Source of the DNA: Sphingobacterium yanglingense
GTDB taxonomy: Bacteria > Bacteroidota > Bacteroidia > Sphingobacteriales > Sphingobacteriaceae
Direction of reading: 5' to 3'
Assembly: GCF_004363245.1 (NCBI RefSeq)
Contig: NZ_SNYV01000013.1
Location: forward strand, 582,939-646,938
DNA length: 64,000 nt
This document shows, one piece after another, positions 27,277 to 36,766 of this stretch. Position 1 is the stretch's first letter. Every line of letters begins with the position of its first letter. The notes under the pieces were generated by a model. The model was not told the origin of the DNA. It saw only the letters and a list, made by a program, of their open reading frames with translations, and made no database searches. The position numbers and the translations under genes were made by a program.

Positions 27277-27789
27277 ATGTATTTAGAAATTGACGAAGAG
27301 AGTTTTAAGGAAGTATTCAACAAATACTATGATAGAATTTATTCAGGATTTTATAAAAAAACACAATCGTATGAAGTAGCTCAGGATTTAAGTCAGCAAA
27401 CCTTTATTAAGTTTTGGAAATACCGTGATACTTATACTGTAGATTTAACGATCGAAATTCAGTTATTTAGGAAGGGTAAGTTGGTTTTTATTGATTGGTT
27501 GAGAAAAGAAGCAAAAGAAAGGCAATTGATTGATAATTTAAAACGAAACGATACAATCCCTATGAATGACCTCTCATTGGATATGAGGGATTCCTTAAAT
27601 CACGCTATAAGTCAATTATCGGCCGTTAGAAGAGAAGTATTTAAATTGGCTTATATTGAAGGATATTCACATAAGGAAATTGCTGAAAAAATGAATATTT
27701 CTGTTAGAACAGTAGAAACTCATATCTATAAATCCGTTCAACAATTAAGGAAAGTCCTCGCCTTAATTTACATTCTTCTTCATATCTGA
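27277..27789 (+). CDS. ECF sigma-70 factor (FecI-like), locus 3
   Basis: A 170-residue ECF sigma factor; an ATG at 27277 is preferred over an upstream TTG. Region 2 contains FNKYYDRIYSGFYKKTQSYEVAQDLSQQTFIKFWKY, and region 4 contains the helix-turn-helix GYSHKEIAEKMNISVRTVETHIY near residues 128-150. A short hydrophobic C-terminus (ALIYILLHI) is present as in the other two. It is followed by FecR and a SusC/SusD pair. It is clearly diverged from the other two sigma factors in the window, so the three circuits should be insulated. Confidence 0.9.
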   Translation: MYLEIDEESFKEVFNKYYDRIYSGFYKKTQSYEVAQDLSQQTFIKFWKYRDTYTVDLTIEIQLFRKGKLVFIDWLRKEAKERQLIDNLKRNDTIPMNDLSLDMRDSLNHAISQLSAVRREVFKLAYIEGYSHKEIAEKMNISVRTVETHIYKSVQQLRKVLALIYILLHI

Positions 27790-27866
27790 AAAATAAATCT
27801 TTTTTCGAGTACGTAATTATGCTTTATCAAACGTATATAAGTGTAAAGTGACTCAAATTATAAACT

Positions 27867-28874
27867 GTGAAAAAAGATTTATTAAAAAAATTCATGTCTA
27901 ATCAATGTCCTTATGGGGAGTGTGAGTCTATAGCGCGCTTTCTAGAAGAGAATGAATATGAGCTAGATAAAATTGATATTTTTGAAGATCTTCAAAAATC
28001 AGAATTGATTTCCATTTCACAAAAGGAAAAGAATAGAGTCTTTAAATTGATTGAGCCTAAACGCAATAAATTCGTTGTTTTTAAAAGAGTATTGGCGGCG
28101 GCTTCAGTATTATTATTTATTGCTTTTTCATTTTATTTTTTTAGAGAAAATGAAAAAAATAAAGAGACTGTAGCCCAAGTTTGGATAAGTATTGTAAATA
28201 CTAAGGGAATCAATCAATGCTATGTCTTACCGGATAGCAGTCGAGTAAACCTCAATCCAGGCTCCCACATATCTTATCGTGCTGATTTTGCTAAAAATCG
28301 GGAAGTAATTCAAAAAGAAGGCGACGTTACTTATAGTGTTTTTCCAAATGAAAAAAGTCCATTTCGAGTAGTCAACCAAGGGGTTCAAACTAGAGCTATT
28401 GGTACAATGTTTAGAATATCAGCTTATGACGAAGATCATTTGATGGTTAAGTTATTGGAAGGGAAGATCGTGGTAGAGGATTATAATGAAAAATATCCGG
28501 AGAAAGTAATTTTAAAGGAACCAGCTACGCTGCTTATCAATATTGCAAATTTTAGTCATAAACTAGTTCGTGACAGGGGTATTTCTACAAAGCAAACACG
28601 GTTCAGGAAAGGAGCTGAAATTCTACCACCTAATAGTTCAATCGCTTGGTCAAACCGGCTTGTAGAATTTAAAGGCGTTTCGAATGCTGATCTTTTCAGT
28701 ATTATGGAGCATTTATTCGCTGTACATATTGCAGTAGAGAATCCGGAAATTGAAAGGGGCAATTTTACTGGTAAATTATATCAAGATGATAATTTAGAGG
28801 ATTTGTTAGAGATATTCTGTCAGATAAATGGATGTAGATATACCATTCAAGACAACATAATAAAAATTAAATAA
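27867..28874 (+). CDS. FecR-type anti-sigma regulator, locus 3
   Basis: A 335-residue inner membrane regulator starting at a GTG. The N-terminal NQCPYGECESIARFLEEN replaces the more common FecR start but keeps the pattern. One membrane helix lies at about 72-90 (VLAAASVLLFIAFSFYFF). The FecR domain carries LPDSSRVNLNPGSHISY and RAIGTMFRISAYDEDH, with a DUF4974-like C-terminus (LFSIMEHLFAVHIAVENPEI). Its partner receptor lacks an evident STN domain, which raises the question of how the signal reaches it. Confidence 0.92.
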   Translation: MKKDLLKKFMSNQCPYGECESIARFLEENEYELDKIDIFEDLQKSELISISQKEKNRVFKLIEPKRNKFVVFKRVLAAASVLLFIAFSFYFFRENEKNKETVAQVWISIVNTKGINQCYVLPDSSRVNLNPGSHISYRADFAKNREVIQKEGDVTYSVFPNEKSPFRVVNQGVQTRAIGTMFRISAYDEDHLMVKLLEGKIVVEDYNEKYPEKVILKEPATLLINIANFSHKLVRDRGISTKQTRFRKGAEILPPNSSIAWSNRLVEFKGVSNADLFSIMEHLFAVHIAVENPEIERGNFTGKLYQDDNLEDLLEIFCQINGCRYTIQDNIIKIK

Positions 28875-28912
28875 TTTTTAACTAACCATCATTATAAACA
28901 AATTTTACTGAT

Positions 28913-31900
28913 ATGAGAAGTAAAGTAATTTACCCAATGCTAATTTATGGGCTATTCTCACTTTTTCAAGAAGCTCATTCACAGAACAACATTCGTGCTA
29001 CTGGAAAAGTAATGTCAACAGAAGGTGAGGCAATCTCCAGTGTAACAATCGAAGTCCAAAATGTGGCTACCAAGAAAAAGGAAATCTTTCATTCAAATGA
29101 AGAAGGGGTTTTTAATTTAAGTAATTTAGCCGTGAATGGAGTATACAATATTTATACGCATCATATTGGCTTTCAGGTTGATTCTATCGTTAATTTTACC
29201 CCCAAAATCAATCAGACCAATAGTATCCTAATTCGCTTGCGTCCGGATAATACAAGTCTTGACGAGGTTGTTGTCATCGGTTATGGTACTATTCAGAAGA
29301 AAGATTTGACGGGCGCAATTTCGACTTTGGATGGAAAAGATATTGCTTCTAGAAAGACGACACAATTATCTCAGGCTCTACAAGGTGCAATTCCGGGGGT
29401 AATGGCAACAAGAAATAATAGTGCTCCAGGTGCGGCGGCCACTATAAGAGTTCGAGGCATTACTACAATAACTGACGGTGGATTAAATCCACTGATTATT
29501 TTAGATGGAGTCCCTATAAGCGGTTTAGATCAGGTCAACCCGAATGATGTAGAAAATGTAACAGTGTTAAAAGATGCTGCTTCAGCTTCAATTTACGGTT
29601 CACGAGCTGCTGCAGGGGTTATTTTAATTACATCAAAAAGAGGAAAAGAAGGAGTCCTATCATTAGATTATAACACTGATCTCGGATTTGAAACACCGAC
29701 CCAACTTCCTGAATATGTAGGAGCACAAAGATATCTTCAATTGGTTAATGAGCTACGTTGGAACGACAATAACAATAATCAAAATGAGTATCCTATTTAT
29801 GCGAAGGATCTAGTTGAAAATTACAATAACTTAAATTTAGAAAATCCGAATCTTTATCCGATTACAGACTGGCAAAGCATTCTATTAAAAAAGCGAGCAA
29901 GCCGCCAATCGCATCAGTTGTCTGTGGCCGGATCAGGTAAAAACCTAAGAACACGATTCTCCTTGGGTTATGATGATACAGATGCATTATATGTGCACAG
30001 GAACTATGAAAGACTTACCTCGAGACTTAATAATAATATAGACGTTACCGATTATCTGTCAGCGGTAGTTGATTTGAGTTTCAAACGGACAACGGACAAT
30101 CGACCTTCAATAGATCCAATGTATAGAATGGGGATAACAGCCCCAATATACGCAGGAATGTGGGATGATGGCCGAGTGGCCGCGGGTAAAGATGGAGATA
30201 ATATTTATGGCATGTTGACCGAAGGCGGTCAAACTAAGTATCAGTATACACAGTTTGGGGGAAAAGTAGGGTTGGATCTTAAGCCGCTGGATGGCTTAAC
30301 TTTAACAGGTGTTATAGCACCTATGTTTAACTTTGATCGGACAAAGGCATTTCGAAAGAAAGTACCTTATACTGCTTGGAATAATCCCGAACAAAGACTT
30401 GGCTATATAAACGGTTACGAAACCACTAAGCTTACAGAGAGCAGAGTTGAGAGTTATCAATACACCACACAATTTTTGGCGAATTACACGAAAGGGTTTG
30501 GTAAGCATAATTTGAATTTACTTGGCGGGTATGAGTTTTTTTATTATTACAATGAGGACTTATCAGCATCCCGAGATCAATACCTGCTTAGTAGTTACCC
30601 TTATTTAGATTTAGGACCATTAGAATTTCGCGACAACTCAGGATCAGCATATGAAAATGCTTATCGCTCCTATTTCGGACGAGCGATGTACAACTTTGCA
30701 AATAAGTATTTTATTCAAGCTAATATCCGTTACGATGGATCATCTCGGTTTGCTAAAGAATACCGTTGGGGGATGTTTCCATCGGTATCAGCGGGATGGT
30801 CGATATCAGAAGAAAATTTCATGAAGGATATATCGTGGCTAGATTTCTTAAAAGTTCGTGCTTCCTATGGTACATTAGGCAATGAACGTATCGGTAACTA
30901 TCCTTACCAATCCTTAATTGAATTTTCTAACGGAGCGCTATTTTATAACGGGAATACCGCTGTTTCTGCTCAATCCGCCTCGCAATGGCAGTATGCTATT
31001 CGAGACATCACGTGGGAGAAAACGGAGTCTTACGATCTGGGGCTAGATTTTACGGGATTAAGCAATCGGTTTAATGCGACATTCGATGTGTATAAAAAGA
31101 TAACTAGCGATATGTTGTTGGCTTTACAGATACCAAGCTTTATTGGTTTTAATAATCCAAATCAAAATACGGGAAAAATGAATACCAAAGGATGGGAATT
31201 GGCATTGGGCTGGAAGGATAAAGTCAATAAGTTAAAATATGCAGTTTCCTTTAATATTTCCAATTTTAAATCGGTAATGGGTGATTTGGGAGGAACTGAA
31301 TTTCTAGGGGATCAAGTGAAAAAGGAGGGAAGTGAGTTCAATGAATGGTACGGTTATCTTTCAGATGGATTATTTCAAAATACGGATGAGGTTACCAATT
31401 CACCTGTTTTAAATGCTAACGTTAAGCCCGGAGATATAAAATACAAAGATATTTCAGGACCAGACGGTGTTCCAGACGGTAAGATTTCCCCTGAATATGA
31501 TAGAGTCTTTTTAGGAGGCTCTTTACCACAATATTTGTATGGCGGTCAGATAAGCTTAGGTTACGGTGGTCTAGCTTTAAATGTTGTTGTGCAAGGTGTC
31601 GGAAAACAGAAGACACGCCAAACAATAGACATGATCCAGCCTTACCAACAAAATTGGGGGAATTTTCTTTCGATACTCGATGGCAATACCTGGAGTAGAT
31701 ACAATTCAGATGAAGAAAATGAGAATGCAAAATACCCACGTTATTCCAATACCTCTGCATCGAATAACTACGCCATGTCCGATTTTTGGATGATCAATGG
31801 CAAGTATTTTCGTCTCAAGTCGGTTAATCTTTCTTATCAGATTCCAGAGGTATTTCTCGCAAAATATGCTATAAAGGGATTAGGATTATCATTTACTGCA

Positions 31901-32011
31901 AATGATATTTTAACTGTCAATAAATTTCCGAAGGGCTGGGATCCCGAAATGACCTCATTTACTTATCCTATTACAGCTTCGTATCTATTTGGAATTAATG
32001 TCAAATTTTAA
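28913..32011 (+). CDS. SusC/RagA-family TonB-linked outer membrane transporter (no STN domain)
   Basis: A 1032-residue SusC-like importer. A signal peptide (about 1-23) leads straight into the carboxypeptidase-regulatory-like domain (NIRATGKVMSTEGEAISSV), then the signature LDEVVVIGYGTIQKKDLTGAIS. The plug follows with LKDAASASIYGSRAAAGVILITS, then the barrel. Compared with the two other receptors here, the roughly 80-residue STN signalling domain is absent. SusD begins 10 bases after its stop. The downstream FAD enzyme and CstA carrier suggest import of a small organic substrate, but this is unproven. Confidence 0.96.
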   Translation: MRSKVIYPMLIYGLFSLFQEAHSQNNIRATGKVMSTEGEAISSVTIEVQNVATKKKEIFHSNEEGVFNLSNLAVNGVYNIYTHHIGFQVDSIVNFTPKINQTNSILIRLRPDNTSLDEVVVIGYGTIQKKDLTGAISTLDGKDIASRKTTQLSQALQGAIPGVMATRNNSAPGAAATIRVRGITTITDGGLNPLIILDGVPISGLDQVNPNDVENVTVLKDAASASIYGSRAAAGVILITSKRGKEGVLSLDYNTDLGFETPTQLPEYVGAQRYLQLVNELRWNDNNNNQNEYPIYAKDLVENYNNLNLENPNLYPITDWQSILLKKRASRQSHQLSVAGSGKNLRTRFSLGYDDTDALYVHRNYERLTSRLNNNIDVTDYLSAVVDLSFKRTTDNRPSIDPMYRMGITAPIYAGMWDDGRVAAGKDGDNIYGMLTEGGQTKYQYTQFGGKVGLDLKPLDGLTLTGVIAPMFNFDRTKAFRKKVPYTAWNNPEQRLGYINGYETTKLTESRVESYQYTTQFLANYTKGFGKHNLNLLGGYEFFYYYNEDLSASRDQYLLSSYPYLDLGPLEFRDNSGSAYENAYRSYFGRAMYNFANKYFIQANIRYDGSSRFAKEYRWGMFPSVSAGWSISEENFMKDISWLDFLKVRASYGTLGNERIGNYPYQSLIEFSNGALFYNGNTAVSAQSASQWQYAIRDITWEKTESYDLGLDFTGLSNRFNATFDVYKKITSDMLLALQIPSFIGFNNPNQNTGKMNTKGWELALGWKDKVNKLKYAVSFNISNFKSVMGDLGGTEFLGDQVKKEGSEFNEWYGYLSDGLFQNTDEVTNSPVLNANVKPGDIKYKDISGPDGVPDGKISPEYDRVFLGGSLPQYLYGGQISLGYGGLALNVVVQGVGKQKTRQTIDMIQPYQQNWGNFLSILDGNTWSRYNSDEENENAKYPRYSNTSASNNYAMSDFWMINGKYFRLKSVNLSYQIPEVFLAKYAIKGLGLSFTANDILTVNKFPKGWDPEMTSFTYPITASYLFGINVKF

Positions 32012-32021
32012 TTTAATGATC

Positions 32022-33704
32022 ATGAAAAGTAAATTTTTATACCTATGGTTATCTCTGTTTCTGTTTTCATGTCAGAAACTAGATTTAAATCCATTATCTC
32101 AAGGATCCAGCGAAACATGGAATTCTGATGCGGACGAAATTGTTATGTCATTAAATGATTTATATCGCGAAGCTCTTTGGAAGAAGGATGCCGATGAGTG
32201 GACTGATGATTGGATCAATCGGGATGGTTTAACTGATATTACAAATGCTACCATAAACGGGCAGACTAATTTTGTCATTACAAATTGGAATGATACTTAT
32301 AAGGCTATTGCTCGCGCAAATATAGTTTTAGAGAGTATGGAAAGAGCGGGAGGCAAGATGACTGAAAATCAGCTCAACATGTATAGAGCTGAAGCGAGAT
32401 TTGTTCGCGCGTGTATGTATTCTTATTTATTGAGCCATTTTAGAAATGTTGTATATACAGACAAGACACTTACCATAGAAGAAGCGTTGCAAAAGGGGCA
32501 AATCAGTCCAGATGAATTGTTAGTTAAGATTTACGAAGATTTTGATTTTGCCATTAGTAATTTGAGAGAATCTTTTAGTTCCAATGAATTAAAAAGAGCA
32601 ACCAAAGGAGCGGCCATGGCTATGAAAGCCCGAATAGCGCTTTATATGGGCGATCATAGTACTGCTAAGACCGCTGCTAAAGCTTGTATGGATTTAGGAT
32701 TGTACAAATTGCATACTGATTTTGGAAGTTTGTTTTTATCTAGAACGAAGCAATCTTCAGAATCTATATTCTTATTGCCGCGATCAATTGCTCTAGGTGT
32801 TACAGTAAGTGGTAGACAATCTTATGTGTCCAGAAATGCTGGCGGTTGGGCCCAGTTTGACCCTTCTTGGGATTTATTATTCTCTTTTTTAGGATCAGAT
32901 GGACTTCCTGTAGACCAGTCTCCATTGTTTGACCCAAAGAATCCATTTGTCAATAGGGATCCGCGCTGTGCAGAGACAATTGTACCTTTCGGTTCTGCTC
33001 ATCTAGATTATATTTTTGACCCACATCCATTATCTCTAAAGACTAGAAAAGTGTCAACAGGTTTGGATGTGACTAATAATGATAATAGAGCTGTTGCGAC
33101 TTACGCGTCATTCAATGGATTAGTCTGGAAAAAGGGAGTTGATTCAGATTGGTTGTTGAACTCTTGGCGAGTCGAACCAGATAATATTATCATTCGTTTT
33201 GCAGACGTATTACTGATTTATGCAGAAGCAAAAATTGAACTTAATGAAATTGATGATTCCGTTCTGGACGCTATAAATGAGGTTAGGGCGAGAGCTTATA
33301 AGGTTGATAAATCGTCTACGGGTTATCCAAGGGTTACCACCACAGTTCAATCTGAGCTTCGAAAAGCACTTCGCATCGAAAGAAGAATGGAATTTGCATT
33401 CGAAGGCCTACGTTATATGGATATAATTAGATGGAAAATAGCAGAAAAAGTATTGAATAAACCCAATTACGGATTGTTAGATCCAGTGGATTTAGTTGCA
33501 AAGGTAGTTAATACGGGCAAGTGGTTCATCCCAGCAGCCCCAACTATCGATGCCGATGGCGTAGCTGATATAACACCCTTTTATACACAGGGGCTTGTTA
33601 AGCAGATTGCATTAAGAAAATTTGACGCCAAAAAGCAATATCTGTGGCCGATTCCATCTACAGAGGTTTTAACAAGTGGGCTTCAGCAAAATCCAAACTA
33701 TTAA
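32022..33704 (+). CDS. SusD/RagB-family ligand-binding lipoprotein
   Basis: A 560-residue outer membrane lipoprotein. The start at MKSKFLYLWLSLFLFSC gives the lipobox with Cys17; a longer frame overlaps the SusC stop and is not needed. SusD features: EARFVRACMYSYLLSHF helical segment, AMKARIALYMGDHSTAK, VLLIYAEAKIELNEI, INEVRARAY, ALRIERRMEFAFEGLRYMDIIRW, and the end LWPIPSTEVLTSGLQQNPNY. It is the partner of the SusC directly upstream. Confidence 0.95.
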   Translation: MKSKFLYLWLSLFLFSCQKLDLNPLSQGSSETWNSDADEIVMSLNDLYREALWKKDADEWTDDWINRDGLTDITNATINGQTNFVITNWNDTYKAIARANIVLESMERAGGKMTENQLNMYRAEARFVRACMYSYLLSHFRNVVYTDKTLTIEEALQKGQISPDELLVKIYEDFDFAISNLRESFSSNELKRATKGAAMAMKARIALYMGDHSTAKTAAKACMDLGLYKLHTDFGSLFLSRTKQSSESIFLLPRSIALGVTVSGRQSYVSRNAGGWAQFDPSWDLLFSFLGSDGLPVDQSPLFDPKNPFVNRDPRCAETIVPFGSAHLDYIFDPHPLSLKTRKVSTGLDVTNNDNRAVATYASFNGLVWKKGVDSDWLLNSWRVEPDNIIIRFADVLLIYAEAKIELNEIDDSVLDAINEVRARAYKVDKSSTGYPRVTTTVQSELRKALRIERRMEFAFEGLRYMDIIRWKIAEKVLNKPNYGLLDPVDLVAKVVNTGKWFIPAAPTIDADGVADITPFYTQGLVKQIALRKFDAKKQYLWPIPSTEVLTSGLQQNPNY

Positions 33705-33742
33705 TAATTAAGGGGTAACGTGTCAAAATTATCTTGAGTTAA

Positions 33743-34702
33743 ATGATTAAAACAGGATTTGTCTATTTGATTTTGAGTTTGAATAGTTTGTTGCTATTTT
33801 CTCAGTCTTGGGATTCATTAAAGAAAGAAAAAGATCCCATATTTTCTTTCACTGTAAATGATACCCTTAGCTTTCCGATTTACATTGTAGAAAATGTATC
33901 TGATAAGGGAAGGTACTACGCAGCAAAATTGCAGACCAATGTATGTAATGATCAAATTTGTCTACCTATTGAGGTCAATTTGTTTTGGGATCTCTTAGGG
34001 AATTTTCATCATTTTAGTAGAGAGTCAGGTTTCAACTTTACCAAGTTTGATCATCAATATTTTGATGAGTCTGATTATGATAAGCTGAATCAGATTCTAC
34101 TGGATAGTTTATCTCCACTACGAGACTATGCTGTCGAAGATTTACTTGATAAGAGTGAGAAAAAGTTTTCCGTTCAGATCGATGCGGTTACGAGACCTAC
34201 TTCCAAGCTTTTTTCTACTGTAACAGTACCTGGTGCCCTTTATACGGTTTACACGCTTTGGCATATTGTTAATGGCCCGATAAAACTTAAGTTGAATGAT
34301 TACACGAACAAAGAATACACTAGTAGAAAGTGGCAGCATTATTTTGCCACCTCTCAATTGCCCATATATCAGGAGTATTTTTTAAAAAATATCACCATTC
34401 AAGATTTAGAATATCTTAAGGGAGATGTAATTAATTTGCTTTTTGCCGAGGATGATTTCATTCCTCATTACGTCATTGATATACTAGCGCCAAGTACATT
34501 TAATACTCCAAAAGAATATAATATCATATTAAGACGGTTGGAACAATTGAAAGGACATGTCGTAACAGAAATATTGAATTCAATCACCGCACTTGATAGT
34601 GAATCTAAAGAGTTAATTACAAAATACAAAGATGGTTCAAAGGCGTCTCCAAAGCAGAAAGAAATAATAAAAAGAATTTTAAATCATGAAGTATCCAAAT
34701 AA
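33743..34702 (+). CDS. Secreted protein with FMN-binding-like motif
   Basis: A 319-residue exported protein (signal peptide about 1-21). Two cysteines are spaced C68-x4-C73, followed by PIEVNLFWDLLGNFHHF. At 147-154 the run DAVTRPTS resembles the D-x-x-SGAT-x-S sequence of FMN-binding domains to which ApbE attaches FMN. The acceptor-type Thr153 is kept, but Gly-Ala is replaced by Arg-Pro. It is followed by VPGALYTVYTLWHIVNGP, which I recall from secreted FMN-binding-like proteins. The C-terminal ~120 residues are helical. It sits between SusD and an FAD oxidoreductase, so an electron-carrier or cofactor role is plausible. The family call is from memory. Confidence 0.55.
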   Translation: MIKTGFVYLILSLNSLLLFSQSWDSLKKEKDPIFSFTVNDTLSFPIYIVENVSDKGRYYAAKLQTNVCNDQICLPIEVNLFWDLLGNFHHFSRESGFNFTKFDHQYFDESDYDKLNQILLDSLSPLRDYAVEDLLDKSEKKFSVQIDAVTRPTSKLFSTVTVPGALYTVYTLWHIVNGPIKLKLNDYTNKEYTSRKWQHYFATSQLPIYQEYFLKNITIQDLEYLKGDVINLLFAEDDFIPHYVIDILAPSTFNTPKEYNIILRRLEQLKGHVVTEILNSITALDSESKELITKYKDGSKASPKQKEIIKRILNHEVSK

Positions 34703-34829
34703 TGATTTTACGAAGTCATTACAACCTTCAATGCATTAGAAATATCATTTATACTAGAGTGGGAGATAGTGTATATAGTAGTCGAATGCAATCGTGTCTA
34801 ATAACAGTTAATAATCAAATCTTAAAAAT

Positions 34830-36734
34830 ATGAAAAATAACAGAAGAGACTTTTTAAAGGCGATCGGTATTGGATCAGGAGCACTATTGGCCGATCCAGT
34901 TATTGCTAAAACTTTGTCGAAAAAGGATATTGAAGCAATTCAATTAAAAGGACCAGAATCCGTTTTTGCTATCAGAGAGATGGAGACAGACTATGTTGTA
35001 GTCGGAGGGGGGATGGCTGGTTATTGTAATGCTTTAGCAGCTGCTAGAAATGGACTGAAAGTCGTGTTTATACAGAATAGGTCCCGGTTAGGCGGCAATG
35101 CGAGTTCCGAAATCCGGATGCATATTTGTGGAGCTACCCAGCTCGGACAAGTGTGGCGCGAGACAGGATTACTTGAGGAAGTGATGCTTACCGAGTCTTA
35201 TACCAATCCACAAAGATGTTGGGAAATGTTAGACTATGTTATGTATGATAAGATCGTGTCAAACCCCAATATCACTTTGCTTTTTGATACGATGTTATAT
35301 GATGCGACTACAAAGGGAAGCAAAATTACCGAAATACAAGCTTATTGTTCTCAAACAGAAGAAATATACAATGTGAGAGCTAAATATTTTGCAGATTGTA
35401 CAGGTGATGGGACTTTGGCAGCAGTCGCTGGTGCTGAGTTTATGCGAGGCCGAGAAGCCAAATCAGAGTTCAATGAACCTTTGGGACTTGAAACCAGAGA
35501 TGATATTACGATGGGCAATAGTCTGTTATTTCAATCGCAAGAGCATGATAAGCCGATGCCTTTCATAGCGCCAAGTTGGGCTAGAAAATATAAATTTTCT
35601 GATTTCAAACACCGGAAAATTCATTCTTGGGAATACGGTTATTGGTGGATAGAATTAGGAGGATTAGAAAATATTGTACATGACGGGCAAAAAATAAGAC
35701 ATGATCTGATGGCTGTTGTCTTTGGTGTTTGGGATTATATTAAAAATTCAGGAAACCATCCAGAATCTGCCAATTGGGCTCTGTCATGGTTTGGGTCTAT
35801 ACCCGGAAAGAGAGAAAGCCGGAGGATTACAGGAGATTATATTATGACTCAAAATGATATTCTCAAGTTAGAAAATTTTGAAGACAGAGTAGCTTATGGA
35901 GGTTGGCCGTTAGACGATCATCTTCCGGCAGGAATGGATGATACTTCACTTAGTCCATTCAGGGCGATTGCACTTAAGGGACCCTATTCCATACCACTAA
36001 GAAGTCTCTATAGTAAAACGCACGAAAATTTAGTGATGGCTGGTCGAAATATATCCGTGACACACGTCGCTTTATCTACAACGCGTGTTATGGCAACTTG
36101 CGCGACGATGGGACAAGCTATCGGTACAGCAGTAGCATTATGCGTCAAAGACGGCTTGACGCCGCGGCAATTAGCCAGTAATAAGTCCAAGCTTAAAGCG
36201 TATCAACAGCTATTACTACGACAAGATCAAGCTATTCTAAATATTAAGAATGAAGACCCTTTAGATTTGGCCAGACAAGCAAAGGTTTCTGCCTCTGCTT
36301 TTATACCAGGGTTTGAGGCCCAAAAAGTTATAGATGGGTATAATCGGGATGTGCAGGATGGAGACAGTCATCAGTGGAGAGCCAATATCGCTAATCGCGA
36401 ACAATATATTGAGTTGAGTTGGGGCAAATCACAAAAGATCAGAGAAGTTGAGATTACTTTTGATTCTGGATTGAACAGGCACTTACGTCTTTCAGGAGAG
36501 TATGGAACGATGAGAAACCAAAAAAGAGGGGCTCAACCTGAGATGTTGAAAGAATATGTAGTAGAACTTTATAACGGAAACTCATTGGTAAAAAAAGAAG
36601 AGATTACGAACAATATTCTGAGAAAAGTAGTTCATAGTTTTGAAGGCCTGAATGTTGATAGAGTTCGCTTGGTAGCGCAGAAGGCACATCAAGATGAAAA
36701 TGCTCGAGTATTCGAAATCAGATGTTATGCCTAG
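34830..36734 (+). CDS. Tat-exported FAD-dependent oxidoreductase
   Basis: A 634-residue flavoenzyme predicted for the periplasm. A twin-arginine signal (NRRDFLK at 4-10, then a hydrophobic stretch) precedes the Rossmann FAD-binding site DYVVVGGGMAG (54-64). The next conserved block, RLGGNASSEIRMHICGA (about 90-106), fits the FAD_oxidored (PF12831-like) group. VMAGRNISVTHVALSTTRVMATCATMGQAIGTAVAL (about 405-440) is the family's C-terminal FAD-contact block. Residues about 485-634 look like a carbohydrate-binding F5/8 type C-like sandwich. It would oxidise an alcohol or amine group of a ligand brought in by the SusC/SusD pair. The substrate is unknown. Confidence 0.85.
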   Translation: MKNNRRDFLKAIGIGSGALLADPVIAKTLSKKDIEAIQLKGPESVFAIREMETDYVVVGGGMAGYCNALAAARNGLKVVFIQNRSRLGGNASSEIRMHICGATQLGQVWRETGLLEEVMLTESYTNPQRCWEMLDYVMYDKIVSNPNITLLFDTMLYDATTKGSKITEIQAYCSQTEEIYNVRAKYFADCTGDGTLAAVAGAEFMRGREAKSEFNEPLGLETRDDITMGNSLLFQSQEHDKPMPFIAPSWARKYKFSDFKHRKIHSWEYGYWWIELGGLENIVHDGQKIRHDLMAVVFGVWDYIKNSGNHPESANWALSWFGSIPGKRESRRITGDYIMTQNDILKLENFEDRVAYGGWPLDDHLPAGMDDTSLSPFRAIALKGPYSIPLRSLYSKTHENLVMAGRNISVTHVALSTTRVMATCATMGQAIGTAVALCVKDGLTPRQLASNKSKLKAYQQLLLRQDQAILNIKNEDPLDLARQAKVSASAFIPGFEAQKVIDGYNRDVQDGDSHQWRANIANREQYIELSWGKSQKIREVEITFDSGLNRHLRLSGEYGTMRNQKRGAQPEMLKEYVVELYNGNSLVKKEEITNNILRKVVHSFEGLNVDRVRLVAQKAHQDENARVFEIRCYA

Positions 36735-36766
36735 AAAAGAAATAAGAACAATCAAAAGGAGTTATC

